From contig JAICSB010000193.1 of assembly GCA_025937115.1 (NCBI GenBank), forward strand, positions 1-6,346: a stretch of 6,346 nt of DNA. Direction: 5' to 3'. The notes under the pieces were generated by a model. The model ran no database searches and was not told where the DNA came from. It saw only the letters and a program-made list of their open reading frames with translations. Positions 3,965 through 6,346 of this stretch are shown piece by piece. Source of the DNA: Pseudonocardiaceae bacterium. GTDB lineage: Bacteria; Actinomycetota; Actinomycetes; Mycobacteriales; Pseudonocardiaceae. The position numbers were made by a program, and so were the translations under genes. The first letter of the stretch is position 1, and every line of letters begins with the position of its first letter.

Positions 3965-5781
3965 GCCCGATGACCAGGCCGCCCGGGGGATACGCCGGTA
4001 AGGCGCTGATCGTGGATGTCACCGGCCCCGATGCGACGACCCTGCCGCTCGACGAGGCGGTGTTGCGCGCTTACCTGGGCGGCGTGGGGCTGGGCGCCTG
4101 GCTGCTGCACCGGCTCGCCCCGCCGCGCGTCGACCCGTGCAGCGCGACCGCCCCACTCGCGTTCGTGTTCTCGCCGCTGGTCGGCACGCCGCTGACCACC
4201 AGCGCCAAGTTCGCCGTGGTCGCGAAGTCACCGCTGACGGGGATGCTCAACGACGCGCTGGCGTCGAGTCAGTTCGCCATCTCGGGCAAGTTCACCGGGC
4301 ACGACGCGATCGTGCTCACCGGCCGGGCACCCACCCCGTCGGTGCTGCTCGTCGACGGTCCCACCCCGCGGCTGGTCGCGGCGGGAGACACCTGGGGCCG
4401 GCCCGCCGCGGAGGCCGAGGAGGTGCTGAAGCGCAGGCTGGGCCGGGGCTGGCGGATCGCCGCGATCGGACCGGCGGGGGAGCGTGGGGTGCGCTACGCG
4501 ACGATTTCGCACGATGGGCGCCACGCCGGCCGCGGCGGTCTCGGCGCGGTGCTCGGCGCGAAGAACATCAAAGCGGTCGCGGTGCGGGCCGCCACGAAGA
4601 TCGGCCCAGCAGACCCCGACGGTGTGCTGGCCGCAGCCCGGGACTTGCGGGAGCGCTCGTTCGGCCCGGCCACCGCGAAGTACCGCGAGCTGGGCACGCT
4701 GGCCAACCTGCTGGCCTTCAACGCGATCTCCACGCTGCCCACCCGCAACTTCACCAGCGCCACCTTCGTCGACGCGCCGAAGCTGGCCGCCGAGGAGCTG
4801 CACGAGCTGAGAAGCGCGACTCGCAGCGGATGCGCCTCGTGCAGCATCGGCTGCGAGCACATCTACCGTGGCCGCAACGGCCAGACCGCGCGGGTCGAAT
4901 ACGAGAACGTTTTCGCGTTGGGGCCGATGTGCGGGGTGTCTGACCCAGACGACGTGTTGGCCGCATCGGCGCGCTGCGATGAGCTGGGTCTGGACACCAT
5001 CTCCGCCGGTGGCACGATCGCGTGGGGGATGGAGTGCGCGGAGCGGGGGTTGCTCGACGCGCCGTGGTTACGCTTTGGAGACGGCGCCGCGTTGCTGCGG
5101 GCGTTGGACGAGATCGGCAGCGGCAACGGGCTGGGCGCCCTGCTCGCCGAGGGTTCCCGGCGCGCTGCCGCGGTGATCGGCGGTGGGTCGGAGCAGTTCG
5201 CTCCGCACGTCAAGGGTATGGAAATGCCCGGGTACGAGCCTCGCACCTTGCAGGGCATGGCGCTGGGCCTGGCGGTCAACGCCCGAGGTGCCGACCACAA
5301 CCGCTCCGGTGCGTACGAGGCTGACCTGTCGGGTGACTACGACCGGTTGGCCGGGGGGGACGCCCAGGTGGCCGCCGCGGTGGCCACTGAGGACCGGGCC
5401 GCCGTGATGGACTCGATGGTCCTCTGCAAGTTCCTGCGCGGCGTGTTCGACGAGCCCTACCGGGAATGGGCCGAGCTGCTGCGGGTCGTCACCGGCTGGG
5501 ATATTGACGACGCTGAGCTGCGCGCCACCGCGCGGCGGATCGTGCTGGCCAAGCGGATGTTCAACCTGCGCGAGGGGTGGGTCCCGGCTGATGACTGGTT
5601 GCCCAGCAGGTTGCTGCGTGAGCCGGTCCGGCTCGGCTCCGGTCGCGACGCCACCCTCACGCCGGCCCGGTTGCGGGAGATGATCGACGGTTACTACGCC
5701 ATCCGGGGTCTGGACCACGACGGCCGGCCCGAGGGGGGAGCGCTCGAGGACCTGATGCTGATGGAAGGAGCGCCGCTGTGA
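3961..5781 (+). CDS. Aldehyde ferredoxin oxidoreductase family tungsten/molybdenum enzyme (606 aa)
   Basis: A full-length AOR-family protein; members hold W or Mo on two pyranopterins plus one 4Fe-4S cluster and oxidise aldehydes or related substrates, or reduce acids. The N-terminal domain reads GKALIVDVT...YLGGVGLGAWLLH (13-50), with the pterin-site strand region AKFAVVAKS...SGKFTGHDAIVLTGRA (82-123). The cluster ligands are C291, C294 and C298 (CASCSIGC) and C489 (VLCKF), close to the C288/291/295/494 set of Pyrococcus AOR. Active-site E313 (RVEYENVFALGP) and H446 (NARGADHNRSG) correspond to its Glu313 and His448. There is no signal peptide, so it should be cytoplasmic. Start ATG 3961 overlaps the mobA-moaD stop by 4 bp, and the reading frame upstream of it is only mobA in another frame. 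AAGGAG near the 3' end serves the next gene, which also overlaps by 4 bp. The substrate cannot be told from sequence; W versus Mo is also open. Confidence 0.95.
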   Translation: MSPMTRPPGGYAGKALIVDVTGPDATTLPLDEAVLRAYLGGVGLGAWLLHRLAPPRVDPCSATAPLAFVFSPLVGTPLTTSAKFAVVAKSPLTGMLNDALASSQFAISGKFTGHDAIVLTGRAPTPSVLLVDGPTPRLVAAGDTWGRPAAEAEEVLKRRLGRGWRIAAIGPAGERGVRYATISHDGRHAGRGGLGAVLGAKNIKAVAVRAATKIGPADPDGVLAAARDLRERSFGPATAKYRELGTLANLLAFNAISTLPTRNFTSATFVDAPKLAAEELHELRSATRSGCASCSIGCEHIYRGRNGQTARVEYENVFALGPMCGVSDPDDVLAASARCDELGLDTISAGGTIAWGMECAERGLLDAPWLRFGDGAALLRALDEIGSGNGLGALLAEGSRRAAAVIGGGSEQFAPHVKGMEMPGYEPRTLQGMALGLAVNARGADHNRSGAYEADLSGDYDRLAGGDAQVAAAVATEDRAAVMDSMVLCKFLRGVFDEPYREWAELLRVVTGWDIDDAELRATARRIVLAKRMFNLREGWVPADDWLPSRLLREPVRLGSGRDATLTPARLREMIDGYYAIRGLDHDGRPEGGALEDLMLMEGAPL

Positions 5782-6346
5782 GCGTCACCATCAATGTCGA
5801 CGGGCGGGAGATCACCGTGCCCGAGGGCACCACGATCTATCACGCGGCGCGCCAGCTCGGCATCGAGATCCCAGCGCTGTGCCACGACGACCGGTACGAC
5901 CCGGTCGGGGTCTGCCGGACGTGCGTCGTGGACACCGGCGCCCGGGTCTTCGCCGCCGCCTGCGTGCGGCCCTGCGAGGACGGCATGGTGGTACGCACCG
6001 CCAGCGACGAGCTCGAACGCAGCCGCGCGATGCTGATCGAACTGCTGGTCGCTGATCAGCCGGCGCGCGACGCCGACCCGAAGCAGACCACCACCGGTGA
6101 CAACCTGCTGCTGGCGCTGGCCGACCGCTACGGCGTGGCCCGGGAGACCACCGCCCTGCCCTGCGGATCCGGCCGCGGCACCGACACCTCCAACCCGGTG
6201 ATCGCCGTCGACCACGACGCCTGCATTTTGTGTGACCGCTGCACCCGGGCCTGCGATGACATCCAGGGCAACGACGTGATCGGCCGATCCGGCAAGGGAT
6301 ACACCACCCGGATCGCCTTCGACCTCAACGACCCGATGGGCGCCTC
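5778..6346 (+). CDS. NuoG/HoxU/FdhA-like iron-sulfur electron-transfer protein, 5' part only
   Basis: The first 189 residues are visible and the frame is open at the window end. Start GTG 5778 overlaps the AOR stop (GTGA) and has GGAAGGAG (5763-5770) 7 nt upstream. Residues 1-78 form a plant-type 2Fe-2S domain with C35, C46, C49 and C62 (ALCHDDRYDPVGVCRTC; AACVRP). Residues about 86-120 match the place of the NuoG His-Cys 4Fe-4S segment but read ADQPARDADPKQ...GDNLL, so the usual His and three Cys are all absent. A ferredoxin motif follows, C149-x2-C152-x2-C155-x3-C159 (CILCDRCTRAC), then IQGNDVIGRSGKGYTTRIAF, which usually leads to a second cluster just beyond the edge. Known proteins with this N-terminus include NuoG, HoxU, the NAD-dependent formate dehydrogenase alpha subunit and GltD-like FAD oxidoreductases. 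Next to AOR, an electron link to NAD(P) or ferredoxin is likely. The C-terminal domain decides which, and is not visible. Confidence 0.88.
   Translation, partial: MSVTINVDGREITVPEGTTIYHAARQLGIEIPALCHDDRYDPVGVCRTCVVDTGARVFAAACVRPCEDGMVVRTASDELERSRAMLIELLVADQPARDADPKQTTTGDNLLLALADRYGVARETTALPCGSGRGTDTSNPVIAVDHDACILCDRCTRACDDIQGNDVIGRSGKGYTTRIAFDLNDPMGA

Noticed and set aside
4228..4860. Minus-strand frame (210 codons) opposite the AOR gene
   Set aside because: It is fully covered by AOR, whose family-specific residues are intact; no recognised domain or RBS.
5694..6215. Minus-strand frame (173 codons) over the AOR/Fe-S gene joint
   Set aside because: It is antisense to the AOR C-terminus and the 2Fe-2S domain; Gly/Gln/Val-rich shadow without a domain.
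1..6346. CRISPR array or complete insertion sequence
   Set aside because: No regularly spaced repeats of suitable length and no transposase with terminal inverted repeats were found on either strand.

Overview
The window reads as chromosomal DNA of a high-GC actinomycete. The clear genes have strongly G/C-ending codons, GTG starts and 4-bp stop/start overlaps, and a likely leaderless start. The order is probably Pseudonocardiales or a relative, but that is an impression from protein style, not a measured result. The window has two contrasting halves: a gene-poor mosaic (1 to about 3010) and a tightly packed redox operon (about 3110 to the right edge).

Left half. A strong hairpin (23-56) ends whatever lies upstream. 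At 288-329 is the 3' part of a tRNA-Ala(CGC): anticodon loop, variable loop, T arm and the 3' acceptor strand with U70. No 5' half pairs with it, which is what an integrase leaves at the far end of an element inserted in a tRNA gene. By that logic DNA to the left would belong to the element. From 330 to 2150 there are mostly fragments: a doubtful small minus-strand ORF, a stretch of spacer, a broken coding piece on the plus strand (905-1210), a small helix-turn-helix protein on the minus strand (1081-1320), and a short membrane protein with good promoter and RBS (1532-1681). The frame of that membrane protein appears to break into a proline-rich tail with three 12-residue repeats. A complete MntA/HepT (MNT/HEPN) toxin-antitoxin pair follows (2228-3011). 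In its HepT the catalytic His of the RX4HXY motif is replaced by Tyr.

Right half. After a perfect 21-bp inverted repeat (3018-3079) comes an operon on the plus strand, each gene overlapping the next by 4 bp. The first is a MobA-type molybdopterin guanylyltransferase fused to a C-terminal MoaD/ThiS-like sulfur carrier ending in Gly-Gly. The second is a full-length (606 aa) aldehyde ferredoxin oxidoreductase (AOR) family enzyme with all iron-sulfur and pterin-site signatures. The third is an iron-sulfur protein with a NuoG/HoxU/FdhA-like N-terminus, cut by the window end. The first gene can supply pyranopterin cofactor, the second is the tungsten or molybdenum catalytic subunit, and the third probably carries electrons onward. 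The inverted repeat can act as terminator for hepT. Each arm also holds a TCTG-N4-CAGA palindrome, the two centred 42 bp apart, and the right one sits beside the -35 position of the likely leaderless mobA promoter, so it may also be the operator of the redox operon.
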